A stretch of 64,000 bases of DNA from Rhodococcus aetherivorans (GCF_011058165.1 NZ_JAALEG010000008.1:55230-119229); one strand, 5' to 3'; shown: positions 53,152 through 63,196, counted from the stretch's first letter. Notes: generated from the sequence alone by a model not told the origin. A program made the numbers and translations.

Positions 53152-54540
53152 ATGTTGCCGACACAGCTGAAGCCTCTCGATGCAGCCTACTATTTCGAAT
53201 CGGAGCTGCACCCTCATCTGGACCGGGTCGGCTGTTGGGTGTTCGAATCTGAGCCCGGGCGCGCACCGTCTCCGGCGGAGGTCACGGCGCATCTCCGGCA
53301 GCGGGCGCCGTTCCTGACCGCCCTCGACCGGCGTATCGTCCGGGTACCGGCCTACCTTGACTACCCTTTCTGGGTGGCCGACCACGCGCCGATCGAGCAG
53401 CGGCTGGTGCACCGGGACCACGGTCTCGACTGGTCCGAATTCCTAGCCGCCATTGGCGAGCTCGCCGCGACCGCCATGGATGCGCGCAGCCGGGCGTGGC
53501 GCATCCACGTCTTCTACGGCGTGCGCCGCGTGCCCGGGGTCGAGGGCGCCGCCACGATCGTAGTGTTGCAGGGAAGTCACGCCCTACTGGCCGGACCCTC
53601 GATTGCAGCCGTGGCCTCCGTCCTGTTCGGTGATCCGCACGAGCCGGTCACCGTACCCGGGCTCGGTCCGGTCGCGGAACGGGTGAATCGGTTCGCCGCG
53701 GCCGCCCGCGGCCTGGCCCGCACGCCGGCCGGGCTCGTCCGGTATGCCGTAGCGCTGCAGGCCGCCGTACGCGCCGTGAAGCAGCGGCAAGCCGAGGGCA
53801 GCGCCGAGCCTGCGCCTTCCGTCGAGCGTGCGCTCACCCCCCTCAATGGCGGCTGCGGCGACCGACGCACAGCACGCGTCGTCCGGTTGGACGTCGACAC
53901 CCTCAAACGGAAGAACCTCACGCTGACCGGCGTGCTACTGACGGGGATCTCCCACGCGCTGCAGCGCTATCTCGACGAAGAAGCCGGGGGATGCCCGCCG
54001 GACCTCGCGGCGCTGGTGACGATCGCGATGACCGCGGCTCCCACCGACCTGGGAGTCAACCGGCTGGCCGGGGCGGTCGTCGACCTGCACCCCGAGATCG
54101 AATCCCTCCCGGTGCGCGCCGCGACGGTGCAGGCGTCATTGGAACGCGAACGACGCATCAACTCGAACGAAGTCGCCGTCGAGAGAATCCGACTGGTCAA
54201 CCAGCTTCCGAGCGTGCTGTATCCGTGGCTGTCCCGGCAGGGGCGGCGCCGCGGCCGGGCGGCAAAGGCACGCGGGATCGCCCGGCTGCACACCGTAGTG
54301 TCGAGCATCAACTTCGGGGGCGCGGCACCATGGAGCCTGGGGGGAGCGCCACTGGCGTTCGCGGCCGCCTTTCCACCTCTCACCTTCGAGGCGGGGCTTA
54401 CCCACTGCTTCATCGGCGCCGGACACCAGTCCAGCCTGTCGATCCTCACCTCCCCTGACGTGATGCCGAGGGCGGATAGGTACGTTGCACTGCTCGAAAA
54501 CGCCTTTGCGGAGATCACCGGCAGTCTGGTGCCGCGCTGA
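53152..54540 (+). CDS. WS/DGAT-like protein with lost catalytic motif, copy 2
   Basis: The 462-residue paralogue of the preceding protein shares LKPLDAAYYFESELHPHLDR at its N-terminus, DYPFWVADHAPIEQRLVH near residue 70, LGVNRLAGAVVDLHPE and a matching C-terminal domain. At the catalytic position it reads SHALLAG (142-148). One His remains, the other His and the Asp are gone, and the alteration resembles that in copy 1. Frame is open from an ATG at 53092 inside copy 1, but similarity begins at ATG 53152, 7 bases after a TCTAGA -10-like sequence. Less GC-rich codons than the surroundings hint at recent transfer. Function unknown. Confidence 0.75.
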   Translation: MLPTQLKPLDAAYYFESELHPHLDRVGCWVFESEPGRAPSPAEVTAHLRQRAPFLTALDRRIVRVPAYLDYPFWVADHAPIEQRLVHRDHGLDWSEFLAAIGELAATAMDARSRAWRIHVFYGVRRVPGVEGAATIVVLQGSHALLAGPSIAAVASVLFGDPHEPVTVPGLGPVAERVNRFAAAARGLARTPAGLVRYAVALQAAVRAVKQRQAEGSAEPAPSVERALTPLNGGCGDRRTARVVRLDVDTLKRKNLTLTGVLLTGISHALQRYLDEEAGGCPPDLAALVTIAMTAAPTDLGVNRLAGAVVDLHPEIESLPVRAATVQASLERERRINSNEVAVERIRLVNQLPSVLYPWLSRQGRRRGRAAKARGIARLHTVVSSINFGGAAPWSLGGAPLAFAAAFPPLTFEAGLTHCFIGAGHQSSLSILTSPDVMPRADRYVALLENAFAEITGSLVPR

Positions 54541-54581
54541 CCCGCCGGCCGAGTGGCAGGGCCCTCTCATGGGAACGCCGA

Positions 54582-55385
54582 TCAGAATCCGAGCTGCTGC
54601 ATCGCCGAACCCGACTCGCCGTGCCGCGGCCGGGGCGGCGCGGGCTGCTGGGGCGGCGCGGGCTGCTGCTGTTGCGCGGACTGCTGCGGCGGCAGGGGCT
54701 GCTGGGCCGCCGCCTGCTGGGCCGCCTGCTGGGCTGCCGCCTGCTGTTGCGCGGCGGCCAATTGCTCCGCGAGGGCCTTCGGGAGCACCACCGGCAGCGG
54801 CGTCCGCACCGGATGCGGATCCTGGCCGCGCCGCACGACGGTCTCGGCGACGATGGCACGGGCCGTCTCCACCAGCGGCGAGTCGGCCGTCACCGAACCT
54901 GCCGGTCCGGCGACGACGCAGCGGATCATCCACCGGTAGCCGTCGACACCGAGGAAGCGCAGGTCCGCGTTCGTGGTGCTGCCCTGCAGCTCCCGGCCCC
55001 ACGGTCCGCTTTCGATGCTCACCGTCGCGTTGTCGCGGCGCAGCGACTCGGCCAGCTCGGCGGCCACCTCCCGCCACTGCCCCGGGGACTTCGGTGCCGC
55101 GTACGCGGAGACCGTGATCCGGCCGTGCTGGGTCACCAGATGCACGGCCTGCGGTTGGCCGTTCGGTGCCATCTCCACCTGGATCTGCCCGCCCGGTGGC
55201 AGCGGGACGAGCACCGACCCGAGGTCGAGCCGGCTACCGACCGCGTCCTCGCCGATGTCGTCGATGTCGTAGGGACCGCCCTCGGGCGCCTGCACCTCGT
55301 CGTCCACGGGCGCGGAGTCGAAGTCGCCCTCGTCCGCGAGGCCCGGAGCCTCGGCGTCCCGGTTCTTCCGGCGTCGTCCGAACAT
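54582..55385 (-). CDS. DUF3710 family protein
   Basis: The 267-residue protein starts MFGRRRKNRD, then an acidic stretch. The DUF3710 core runs from about residue 50 to 190 (GEDAVGSRLDLGSVLVPLP, VHLVTQHGRITVSAYAAPKSPGQWREVA, ESGPWGRELQG, VDGYRWMIRCVVAGPAG). The C-terminal tail is almost wholly Gln, Ala and Pro (about 205-260). Function is unknown (Rv2696c-like). It follows dut by one base, so the two are co-transcribed. The low-complexity tail makes the end variable but the frame is unbroken. Confidence 0.87.
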   Translation of the reverse strand: MFGRRRKNRDAEAPGLADEGDFDSAPVDDEVQAPEGGPYDIDDIGEDAVGSRLDLGSVLVPLPPGGQIQVEMAPNGQPQAVHLVTQHGRITVSAYAAPKSPGQWREVAAELAESLRRDNATVSIESGPWGRELQGSTTNADLRFLGVDGYRWMIRCVVAGPAGSVTADSPLVETARAIVAETVVRRGQDPHPVRTPLPVVLPKALAEQLAAAQQQAAAQQAAQQAAAQQPLPPQQSAQQQQPAPPQQPAPPRPRHGESGSAMQQLGF

Positions 55386-55386
55386 G

Positions 55387-55863
55387 TCAGGAACCTTCCT
55401 TCACCAGACCGGCGTGCCCACCGCTCGACCCGTATCCTCCGGCGCCGCGGCTGGTGTCGTCGAGGGAACCGACCTCGACGAAGTCGACGAGCTCGACCCT
55501 CTGCACGAGCAGTTGCGCGATGCGGTCACCACGACGCAGTTCGACCGCGCGGTCGGGGTCGTGGTTGATCAGGCACACCTTGATCTCCCCGCGGTAGCCC
55601 GCATCCACCGTCCCGGGAGTGTTGACCACGGAGAGCCCGTACTTCGCGGCCAGACCGGAGCGCGGATGGATCAGACCCACCGTGCCGACGGGCAGGGCCA
55701 CCGCGATGCCGGTCCCCACCAGCGCTCGCCGCCCGGGCTCGATGGTCACGTCCACCGTGGTGCACAGGTCCACACCGGCGTCGCCGGCGTGTGCCCGCGC
55801 GGGCAAGGGAATCCCCGGGTCCAGGCGGAGCAGGGGGACGGCTGGAAGATCGGTCACGTGCAC
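55387..55863 (-). CDS. dut: dUTP diphosphatase
   Basis: Dut hydrolyses dUTP to dUMP and pyrophosphate, keeping uracil out of DNA and feeding thymidylate synthesis. All five trimeric dUTPase motifs are present in the 158-residue protein. They are [11 protein letters not shown] (motif 1), [15 protein letters not shown] (2), [17 protein letters not shown] (3, catalytic Asp), GDRIAQLLV (4) and the C-terminal [12 protein letters not shown] (5). The GTG at 55863 is used, with a second GTG two codons in. It is divergent from the DUF3093 gene by 13 bases. Confidence 0.96.
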   Translation of the reverse strand: MHVTDLPAVPLLRLDPGIPLPARAHAGDAGVDLCTTVDVTIEPGRRALVGTGIAVALPVGTVGLIHPRSGLAAKYGLSVVNTPGTVDAGYRGEIKVCLINHDPDRAVELRRGDRIAQLLVQRVELVDFVEVGSLDDTSRGAGGYGSSGGHAGLVKEGS

Positions 55864-55876
55864 CGAGACTACTCTG

Positions 55877-56386
55877 ATGGACGTGTCTCGAACCTCTCGA
55901 CCCGATGCGGATGCGCAGCAGACGACCGGCGCACCGGTCTATTCCGAACGGATGTGGGTGCCGCTGTGGTGGTGGCCCCTAGGCCTGGGCGTCGCGGCGC
56001 TGCTGGCCGCGGAACTGCACATGGGGGCGCCCGGCCTGTACGCCTGGCTGCCGTACGTGCTGCTGTTGCCGTTCCCTGTCTGGGCGCTCGTGTGGCTGTC
56101 CCGGCTGCGGCTGGAGGTGACGGGCGGGGAGTTGATCGTCGGCCGGGCGCACCTGCCGCTCGAGGTGATCTCCCGCGGTGTCGTGGTGCCGGCGTCGGCG
56201 AAGAGCGCCGCCCTGGGGCGCCAGCTCGACCCGGCGGCGTACGTCCAGCACCGCCCGTGGATCGGGACGATGGTGCTCGTCGTGCTGGACGACCCGGACG
56301 ACCCCACCCCCTACTGGCTGATCAGCACAAGGCGGCCGGCAGAGCTGCTGGCCGCCTTGGGGTGTGCCGACAAGACCGAACGCTGA
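55877..56386 (+). CDS. DUF3093 membrane protein
   Basis: The 169-residue protein has two adjacent membrane helices (about residues 32-48 and 54-72) followed by a soluble C-terminal domain with [64 protein letters not shown]. This is the Rv2698-like DUF3093 family, of unknown function. ATG 55877 is used, but GTG 55883, 7 bases after TACTCT, would suit a leaderless transcript. It always lies next to dut in related genomes as far as I recall. Confidence 0.85.
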   Translation: MDVSRTSRPDADAQQTTGAPVYSERMWVPLWWWPLGLGVAALLAAELHMGAPGLYAWLPYVLLLPFPVWALVWLSRLRLEVTGGELIVGRAHLPLEVISRGVVVPASAKSAALGRQLDPAAYVQHRPWIGTMVLVVLDDPDDPTPYWLISTRRPAELLAALGCADKTER

Positions 56387-56422
56387 ACCGGGGGCGGCCG
56401 GTCAGCGCCGTCCCTCCGGGAC

Positions 56423-56725
56423 TCAGGCCGCGCAGTCCCGGCAGATCATCACTCCGTTCTCGTCGCTCGCGAGCCGGCTGCGGTGGTGCACCAGGAAGCA
56501 GCTCGAGCAGGTGAACTCGTCGGCCTGCTTCGGCACCACCCGCACCGACAGCTCCTCGCCGGACAGATCCGCCCCGGGCAGCTCGAAGGACTCCGCGGTG
56601 TCCGACTCGTCGACGTCCACGACGGCGGACTGCGCCTCGTTGCGTCGCGCCTTCAGTTCTTCGAGTGAATCCTCCGACACATCATCGGTTTCGGTTCGCC
56701 TCGGTGCGTCGTAGTCAGTCGCCAT
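56423..56725 (-). CDS. DUF4193 small protein with two CxxC pairs
   Basis: The 100-residue protein starts MATDYDAPRRTETDDVSEDSLEELKARRNE (first part MATDYDAPRRTETDD) and has an acidic N-terminal half. Its C-terminal zinc-ribbon-like half carries FTCSSCFLVHHRSRL and MICRDCAA, giving two CxxC pairs for a metal. It matches the Rv2699c family in length. Function is unknown; the size and zinc pairs recall RNA-polymerase-associated or regulatory proteins, which is speculation. The ATG has AGAGGAA directly upstream. A long leader with a hairpin precedes it. Confidence 0.87.
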   Translation of the reverse strand: MATDYDAPRRTETDDVSEDSLEELKARRNEAQSAVVDVDESDTAESFELPGADLSGEELSVRVVPKQADEFTCSSCFLVHHRSRLASDENGVMICRDCAA

Positions 56726-57092
56726 TTCCTCTACCTCTAGTCCTCGTGCAGGTGCCCTGCCGAAGGACACTGTTCATGTCCTTCGGCCCGGGCAACGCCC
56801 GACCGTCTCCGGAAGTTCCCACCGGCCGTATCCGGGTCCCGGACACGACCCGGGCCTTCCGCTGTCGAAAGCCTCGCCGTCGCCTCTTTCGACGACCTGG
56901 GCCGCCGAACAATAGCGGAAGTACCCACGGAAGCCGTAACCGATACACCCGGTCCGGGGAATTGTCGGTCAATTGTCACCAACACCACAGCAACTCGAGA
57001 CATTCCACCGGTCGCCCACCTTCGCGGACCCCACCGGGAGGCCCTCTACAGTGGTCGCACACAACCCTTGGAGATGCGAGAGGCAGGGCGCC
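56726..57092. other. Divergent regulatory region between DUF4193 and cei
   Basis: 367 bases without a supported gene. It contains a 10-bp hairpin (56760-56786), a TATTGT -10-like hexamer for the minus strand (56909-56914), and two direct AATTGTC copies near 56960-56977. The stretch is AT-richer at its centre. Confidence 0.55.
56760..56786 (-). other. Hairpin in the 5' leader of the DUF4193 gene
   Basis: ccgaaggaca (56760-56769) pairs perfectly with tgtccttcgg (56777-56786) over a 7-base loop, 35 bases before the DUF4193 start. The position suggests a 5'-untranslated structure or an operator. Confidence 0.5.
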
Positions 57093-57776
57093 GTGGTTTC
57101 CCTGATCACCGAAGGCCGCGCGCGGGACGAACGCGGCCGGCCGTTCCCACGGCGCCGCGTCGTACCCGCCGCGGCCCTGTTCGCGGTCCTGGCGACGATC
57201 GGGATCGTGGTGTGGACATCGGTGTTCGCCGGCTCGGACCCGGTGTCCAGGACCGTGGCGTGCAACGCCCCGCCGACCGTCCCGTCGGAGCCCGGCGGAC
57301 CCCAGCCGGCCCCCCTCGGCGAGGTGGTCGACCGTTCCGTCCTGCTTGACGTGGAGCCCGCTCCCCTGGCGGCGACGCGGGTGCGGGTGTTCAACGCCAA
57401 CGGCGAGCGTGGCCAGGCCACCCACGTGGCAACCCAGCTGGCCGAATACGGATTCGCGAGCGCACCGGATGTGCAGGCCGGCAACGACCCGGTCTACATC
57501 GACCAGAACATGCAGTGTCACGGCCAGATCAGGTTCGGGGCGGCCGGGACCGCGGCGGCGAGCACGGTGTGGCTGGTCGCGCCGTGCGCCGAACTCGTCC
57601 GCGACGACCGCGCCGACGACACCGTCGACCTGGCCCTGGGCACCTACTCCAAGGAGATCGCGCCCAACGCCGACGCCGAGGAGGTGCTGCAGTCGCTGCG
57701 GGAGGCGCCGGTGGGCGCGGCCGCTGCGCCGCTCGACATCGACCTGCTGGCCGCGGCCCGCGACGCCCGCTGCTGA
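57093..57776 (+). CDS. cei: Envelope integrity protein Cei (LytR C-terminal domain)
   Basis: The 227-residue protein has a basic N-terminus (RPFPRRR), one membrane anchor near residues 25-45 (VVPAAALFAVLATIGIVVW) and an extracytoplasmic LytR_C domain from about 90 (TRVRVFNANGERGQATHVATQLAEYGF). Two further Cys-containing segments follow (NMQCHGQIRFG, VAPCAELVRDD). Rv2700 in M. tuberculosis is described as Cei, needed for cell-envelope integrity and virulence. The GTG at 57093 follows GAGAGGCAGGG; the open upstream frame has no family similarity. It is convergent with suhB, 15 bases apart. Confidence 0.87.
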   Translation: MVSLITEGRARDERGRPFPRRRVVPAAALFAVLATIGIVVWTSVFAGSDPVSRTVACNAPPTVPSEPGGPQPAPLGEVVDRSVLLDVEPAPLAATRVRVFNANGERGQATHVATQLAEYGFASAPDVQAGNDPVYIDQNMQCHGQIRFGAAGTAAASTVWLVAPCAELVRDDRADDTVDLALGTYSKEIAPNADAEEVLQSLREAPVGAAAAPLDIDLLAAARDARC

Positions 57777-57791
57777 GCGCGCCGCGGACCG

Positions 57792-58688
57792 TCAGGCCGG
57801 GATCGGCGCGTCGGCGCCGAGCGCGGCGAACAGGTCCGCGAGCTGTGTCGCGATGCCGGGCGCGGCGGCGATGGTGATCTCGCCGGCGTCGCCGGCTCCG
57901 GCCGGGAGTTGCACCCACGCGCCCGCCTCCGCGGCGATCAGCGCACCGGCCGCCCAGTCCCACGGTTGCAGGCCGTGTTCGTAATGGGCGTCGACGCGCC
58001 CCGACGCCACCATGCACAGATCCAGGGCGGCCGCACCGATGCGGCGGATGTCCCGCACCCTCGGCAGCAGCCCGGCCACCAGCGCGCCCTGCCGTTCGCG
58101 ACGGTGCGGCGCGTAGGAGAAGCCCGTCGCGACGAGGGCGCGGGCGACGTCGTCGACCGGGTTGCAGCGCAGGCGCGTCACCGCTCCGCCGACGTCGGTG
58201 CGGGTGGCTCCGCGCCCGCGCGCGGCCGAGTACACGTCCCCGGCGGAGACGTCGACCACCGCTCCCGCCACGGACCGCCCCCCGACCTGGGCCGCCACCG
58301 ACACCGCGTAGGCCGGGATGCCGTAGACGAAGTTCACCGTGCCGTCGATGGGGTCGACGACCCAGCGGACGCCGCTCGATCCGGTGTGGGCGCCGCCCTC
58401 CTCCCCGAGGATCGCGTCGCCCGGCCGCAACCGGGTCAGCAGCCGCCGGATCAGGTCCTCGGTCTCGGTGTCCGCCACCGTCACGGGGTCGGTGTCGGTG
58501 CTCTTCGTCCGCACCGCGCCGACGCGGTCGGTACCCGTGTCGGCGGGTGGGAACAGGTCGGGCCGCCGGGCGCGCACGTGACCGGCGGCCTCGGCCGCGA
58601 CGGACACGGCGATCTCGCGCAGCAGGGCCGGGTCCGTGGTGACGTCGGGGGACAGCGTAGAGGGGCGGGAGTCCGGGGTGTCGGGCAC
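57792..58688 (-). CDS. suhB: Inositol-1-monophosphatase (SuhB type)
   Basis: The 298-residue protein has the lithium-sensitive phosphatase metal motifs: GEEGG near residue 95, WVVDPIDGTVNFVYGIP near 110 and EHGLQPWDWAAGALIAAEAG near 235. It releases inositol from inositol 1-phosphate, which links to phosphatidylinositol and PIM synthesis, though related enzymes also dephosphorylate fructose bisphosphate or NADP. I chose GTG 58688, which follows GATACT closely and would be leaderless. The frame is open to 58739. It is divergent from ppgK. Confidence 0.9.
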   Translation of the reverse strand: MPDTPDSRPSTLSPDVTTDPALLREIAVSVAAEAAGHVRARRPDLFPPADTGTDRVGAVRTKSTDTDPVTVADTETEDLIRRLLTRLRPGDAILGEEGGAHTGSSGVRWVVDPIDGTVNFVYGIPAYAVSVAAQVGGRSVAGAVVDVSAGDVYSAARGRGATRTDVGGAVTRLRCNPVDDVARALVATGFSYAPHRRERQGALVAGLLPRVRDIRRIGAAALDLCMVASGRVDAHYEHGLQPWDWAAGALIAAEAGAWVQLPAGAGDAGEITIAAAPGIATQLADLFAALGADAPIPA

Positions 58689-58810
58689 CCGAGTATCCGA
58701 ACACACTGTGCGGCACGGCACCACCCGCGCGGCGGCCACGTTCGGATTAGGGTGACGTCACGACAGCGGTCGCCCGCGGTGACTGTTCCGGTGACGAGAG
58801 GGAGCGCGAG

Positions 58811-59596
58811 ATGACGCAGACGATGCACCCGGCCACGCCGGACCCGGACCTTCTCGGATTCGGCGTCGACGTCGGCGGCAGCGGCATCAAGGGCGGCGTC
58901 GTCGATCTGTCCACAGGCCGGTTGGTGGGCGAGCGCATCAAGATCCTGACCCCGCAGCCGTCCACCCCGCAGGCCGTCGCCGACACGGTCGCCCGGATCG
59001 TGGACGAGGCGCAGTGGACGGGACCGGTGGGGGTCACCCTGCCGAGCGTGGTGACGGGCGGCGTGGCGCGCACGGCCGCGAACATCGATCCGGCGTGGAT
59101 CGGCACCGACGCCCGGACGTTGTTCTCGTCGGTTCTGGGCGACCGCCCGGTGAGTGTCCTGAACGACGCGGACGCCGCCGGCCTCGCCGAGGACCGCTTC
59201 GGTGCGGCCAAGGACGCGTCCGGGGTGGTCATCCTGCTCACGTTCGGGACCGGGATCGGCTCGGCGGTATTGCACAACGGCGATCTGCTGCCGAACACCG
59301 AGTTCGGGCACATGGAGATCGACGGGATGGAGGCCGAGCACCGCGCGGCGTCATCGGTCAAGGAGAACAACGAGTGGACGTACAAGCGGTGGGCGAAGGA
59401 GGTCTCGCTGGTGCTGTCGCGGTTCGAGGCCCTGTTGTGGCCCGACCTGTTCATCGCCGGTGGCGGGATCAGCCGCAAGCACGAGAAGTGGATCCCGTTG
59501 CTGACCAACCGCACACCCGTCGTTCCGGCCGCATTGCGCAACGCGGCCGGCATCATCGGGGCCGCCTATGCTGCGAAAACAGGTGTACTCCCCTGA
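58811..59596 (+). CDS. ppgK: Polyphosphate glucokinase
   Basis: PpgK phosphorylates glucose using inorganic polyphosphate or ATP. The 261-residue ROK-type kinase has the phosphate-1 motif FGVDVGGSGIKGGVVD near residue 18, the catalytic Asp in VLNDADAAGLAED near 118, the phosphate-2 loop LLTFGTGIGSAVL near 143 and EFGHMEIDG near 165. IAGGGISRKHEKW, the adenosine motif, lies near 217. The ATG at 58811 has GAGAGGGAGC upstream. It sits 134 bases before sigA, as Rv2702 does before Rv2703. Confidence 0.95.
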   Translation: MTQTMHPATPDPDLLGFGVDVGGSGIKGGVVDLSTGRLVGERIKILTPQPSTPQAVADTVARIVDEAQWTGPVGVTLPSVVTGGVARTAANIDPAWIGTDARTLFSSVLGDRPVSVLNDADAAGLAEDRFGAAKDASGVVILLTFGTGIGSAVLHNGDLLPNTEFGHMEIDGMEAEHRAASSVKENNEWTYKRWAKEVSLVLSRFEALLWPDLFIAGGGISRKHEKWIPLLTNRTPVVPAALRNAAGIIGAAYAAKTGVLP

Positions 59597-59626
59597 GTCC
59601 TGCACATCGCGCGCGGCGGCGATCGT

Positions 59627-59632
59627 TACAAT
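59627..59632 (+). promoter_or_regulatory. -10 element of a likely sigA promoter
   Basis: TACAAT lies 98 bases before the sigA GTG in the short ppgK-sigA gap. A TGCACA at 59601-59606 is 20 bases upstream and too far for a standard -35, so the assignment is tentative. Confidence 0.45.
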
Positions 59633-59730
59633 GGTGCACAGCCGGCTGCGAACCGGCCTGATCCCGACAGACCTCTCCGCCGGAACCACTCTGGCGCGAC
59701 GCCGCACTACCTCGTCACGAAAGGGCGTAC

Positions 59731-61089
<1,359 letters not shown>

Positions 61090-61099
61090 GGATCGACGT

Positions 61100-62320
61100 C
61101 TAGAACTCTTCCGCTTCACGGCGATCGGCCGTCGGCTCCGCAGCCGACGGCCGTTCGCGTAGCCGGGGCACCACGGTGCGGGTGACGGGCTCGACGATCC
61201 GTGCCGCGACGGGTCCGAGCACCGCCGTGATCAGCACGTACGCCGAGGCGAGGGCGGCGAGCTCGGCGTCCACCTGGCCGGAGGTGACGGCCAGTCCGGC
61301 GATGACGATGGAGAACTCGCCGCGGGCGATGAGTGCGGCGCCCGCGCGGGCCCGGCCCATGGTGCCGATGCCGTGCCGGCGGGCCGCCCACCAGCCGGTG
61401 GCGATCTTCGTCAGCGCCGTGACGACGGCGAGCAGCACCGCCCACCCCAGCACCGGGGGGATCGCGGTCGGATCGGTGTTGAGGCCGAAGAACACGAAGA
61501 AGATCGCCGCGAACAGATCCCGCAGGGGCTCGAGGACGCGAGCCGCATTGTGGGCGGTCGACCCCGAGATCGCGATGCCGAGCAGGAACGCACCGACCGC
61601 CGCCGACACCTGCATCGCCGAGCTGACGCCCGCGACGAGGAGCGCGGCCCCGAGCAGCTTGAGCAGCAGCGTCTCGCTGTCCGGGCTGTCGAGCACCGCG
61701 GAGACGTAACGCCCGTACCGCAGCACCAGCACGAGCACGATCGTGACCAGGCCCAGGGCGATCGCGACGGCCTCGAGTCCACCGATCAGGCTGACCCCGG
61801 CGAGCACCGCGGTCAGGATCGGCAGGTACACCGCCATCGCGAGGTCCTCGAAGACGAGGATCGACAGCACCACGGGAGTCTCCCGGTTACCCAGACGGCC
61901 GAGGTCGGTCAGCGTCTTGGCGATGATGCCCGAGGACGAGATGTAGGTGATGCCCCCGAGGACGAACGCCCCCGTCGCACCCCAACCGAGCAGCAGCGCG
62001 ATCGCCGCCCCCGGCGCGGCGTTGAGCACGAGATCGAGCAGACCCGCCGCGCGGGAACGTTTGAGCCCGGTCATGAGCTCGGAGGCCGTGTACTCCAGCC
62101 CGAGAAGCAGCAGGAGCAGGACCACGCCGATCTCACTGGCGACGTGACTGAATTCGCTGATGTCGCCGAGCTGGACGAAGCCGCCGGTGCCGAACGCCAG
62201 ACCGCCGAGGAGGTAGAACGGGATCGGCGACATGGCGAATCGCGCGGCGACCCGTCCGAGCACCCCCAGGGCGAAGAACACCGCCCCCAGTTCGATCAGG
62301 GCGAGCGTGGTCGAGTTCAT
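61100..62320 (-). CDS. CPA2-type cation:proton antiporter (KhtU-like potassium efflux)
   Basis: The 406-residue protein has about 12 membrane helices and the CPA2 landmarks: IPFYLLGGLAFGTGG near residue 33, GVVLLLLLLGLEYTASELM near 65, TYISSSGIIAKTLTDLGRLGNRE near 125, ILVFEDLAMAVYLPIL with the ion-site acidic residues near 155, and GEFSIVIAGLA near 335. The RCK_C-domain gene sits 3 bases upstream in the same operon, matching the KhtTU arrangement, so potassium (or sodium) efflux in exchange for protons is likely. It is convergent with sigA, 10 bases apart, and a hairpin within its 3' end may terminate sigA. Confidence 0.9.
   Translation of the reverse strand: MNSTTLALIELGAVFFALGVLGRVAARFAMSPIPFYLLGGLAFGTGGFVQLGDISEFSHVASEIGVVLLLLLLGLEYTASELMTGLKRSRAAGLLDLVLNAAPGAAIALLLGWGATGAFVLGGITYISSSGIIAKTLTDLGRLGNRETPVVLSILVFEDLAMAVYLPILTAVLAGVSLIGGLEAVAIALGLVTIVLVLVLRYGRYVSAVLDSPDSETLLLKLLGAALLVAGVSSAMQVSAAVGAFLLGIAISGSTAHNAARVLEPLRDLFAAIFFVFFGLNTDPTAIPPVLGWAVLLAVVTALTKIATGWWAARRHGIGTMGRARAGAALIARGEFSIVIAGLAVTSGQVDAELAALASAYVLITAVLGPVAARIVEPVTRTVVPRLRERPSAAEPTADRREAEEF
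61126..61153 (+). terminator. Terminator-like hairpin after sigA, inside the 3' end of the antiporter gene
   Basis: A perfect 12-bp stem (61126-61137/61142-61153) with a CCGC loop lies 37 bases past the sigA stop. It overlaps antisense coding sequence for the antiporter tail. Confidence 0.65.
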
Positions 62321-62323
62321 CCG

Positions 62324-62806
62324 TCAGCCGTTGCGCAGGATCCTGGCCGCGGCGTCCAGCCCGTCGGCGGTGCCGACGGCGACGAGGATGTCTCCCCCGG
62401 TGAGCACGAAGTCCGGTCCCGGTGACGGCGTCACCTGCCCCGCGCGCATCACCGCGACGACGGACACGCCCGTGCGGGTCCGCATCGCCGTGTCCCCGAG
62501 CACCGCCCCGTCGAAGCGGGAGCCGTCGTGGATGTGCAGCTGCCGGGTGATGATCCCGGGCAGCTCCCGGTGGTCCTCCTGGAGCTGGGCGACGAGCTGG
62601 GGCGCGCCGAGCAGGTTGCTCAGTGTGGCCGCCTCCTCGACGGTCAGCGGTAGCGAGGCGGCGCAGGCGTCGGGATCGTCCGCCTTCGAGATGATCAGGT
62701 CCGAATGGCCGTCCCGATGCGTGATGACCCCGATCCGACGACCCGACGCCAGCTCGAAGTCCTTGCGCACACCGATCCCGGGAAGCGGCGTCACTTCGAC
62801 GTTCAT
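62324..62806 (-). CDS. KhtT-like regulatory subunit with RCK_C domain
   Basis: The 160-residue protein has the KhtT N-terminal domain (VEVTPLPGIGVRKDFELASGRRIGVITHRDG, quoted in part: LPGIGVRKDFELASGRR) and a C-terminal RCK_C domain from about residue 80 (ITRQLHIHDGSRFDGAVLGD, GVSVVAVMRAGQ, LTGGDILVAVGT). In Bacillus the KhtT subunit gates the KhtU antiporter and binds nucleotides including cyclic di-AMP; whether this one does is unknown. It lies 3 bases upstream of the antiporter gene. The ATG is the first start in frame. Confidence 0.88.
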   Translation of the reverse strand: MNVEVTPLPGIGVRKDFELASGRRIGVITHRDGHSDLIISKADDPDACAASLPLTVEEAATLSNLLGAPQLVAQLQEDHRELPGIITRQLHIHDGSRFDGAVLGDTAMRTRTGVSVVAVMRAGQVTPSPGPDFVLTGGDILVAVGTADGLDAAARILRNG

Positions 62807-62851
62807 GCCGCCAGAGTAGGGCTCACGGCAGACACGGGTGACGGCGCACCG

Positions 62852-63196
62852 TCAGAGATGTCCGAACCGTCCGTTTTCGTCGGGGAGGTAGTCGACGACT
62901 GCGGTGACCGCGGCGACGGGGAGGGGGCCGTAGAGGTGCGGGAACGCCATCCCCGCCGGATCGCCCGGCACGCCCGGCTCGAACCGCACCTCGTCCGCGA
63001 GCCGGGCCGGGTCGATGTGCAACAGCACCAGGTCCGTGCGGCCGGCGAACAACCGGTTCGCCGGCAGGTGCACCTGTTCCGGGGCCGACAGGTGCACGAA
63101 CCCCTGCGCGGCGAGCGACTCGGGGGTCAACGCCCCGCTGCGCTGCGCCCGCTCCCAGTCGGCCCGCGCGCAGATGTGTACCAGCCGATCCGTCAC
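62852..63196 (-). CDS. DUF952 family protein
   Basis: The 114-residue protein has the DUF952 pattern LVHICARADWERAQRSGALTPESLAAQGFVHLS and LVLLHIDPARLADEVRFEPG, with HLYGPLPVAAVTAV at the end. The family resembles the ADP-ribose-binding/transferase fold of DUF1863-like or glutathione S-transferase-associated proteins only weakly, and no function is established. The GTG at 63196 is preceded by GAGAGGGG. The frame upstream is open but lies in a regulatory gap. Confidence 0.82.
   Translation of the reverse strand: MTDRLVHICARADWERAQRSGALTPESLAAQGFVHLSAPEQVHLPANRLFAGRTDLVLLHIDPARLADEVRFEPGVPGDPAGMAFPHLYGPLPVAAVTAVVDYLPDENGRFGHL

Noticed and set aside
54640..54770. Frameshift or assembly error at the end of the DUF3710 gene
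   Set aside because: The Gln/Ala/Pro-rich tail looked suspicious, but the frame is continuous with a normal stop, and low-complexity tails are common in this family.
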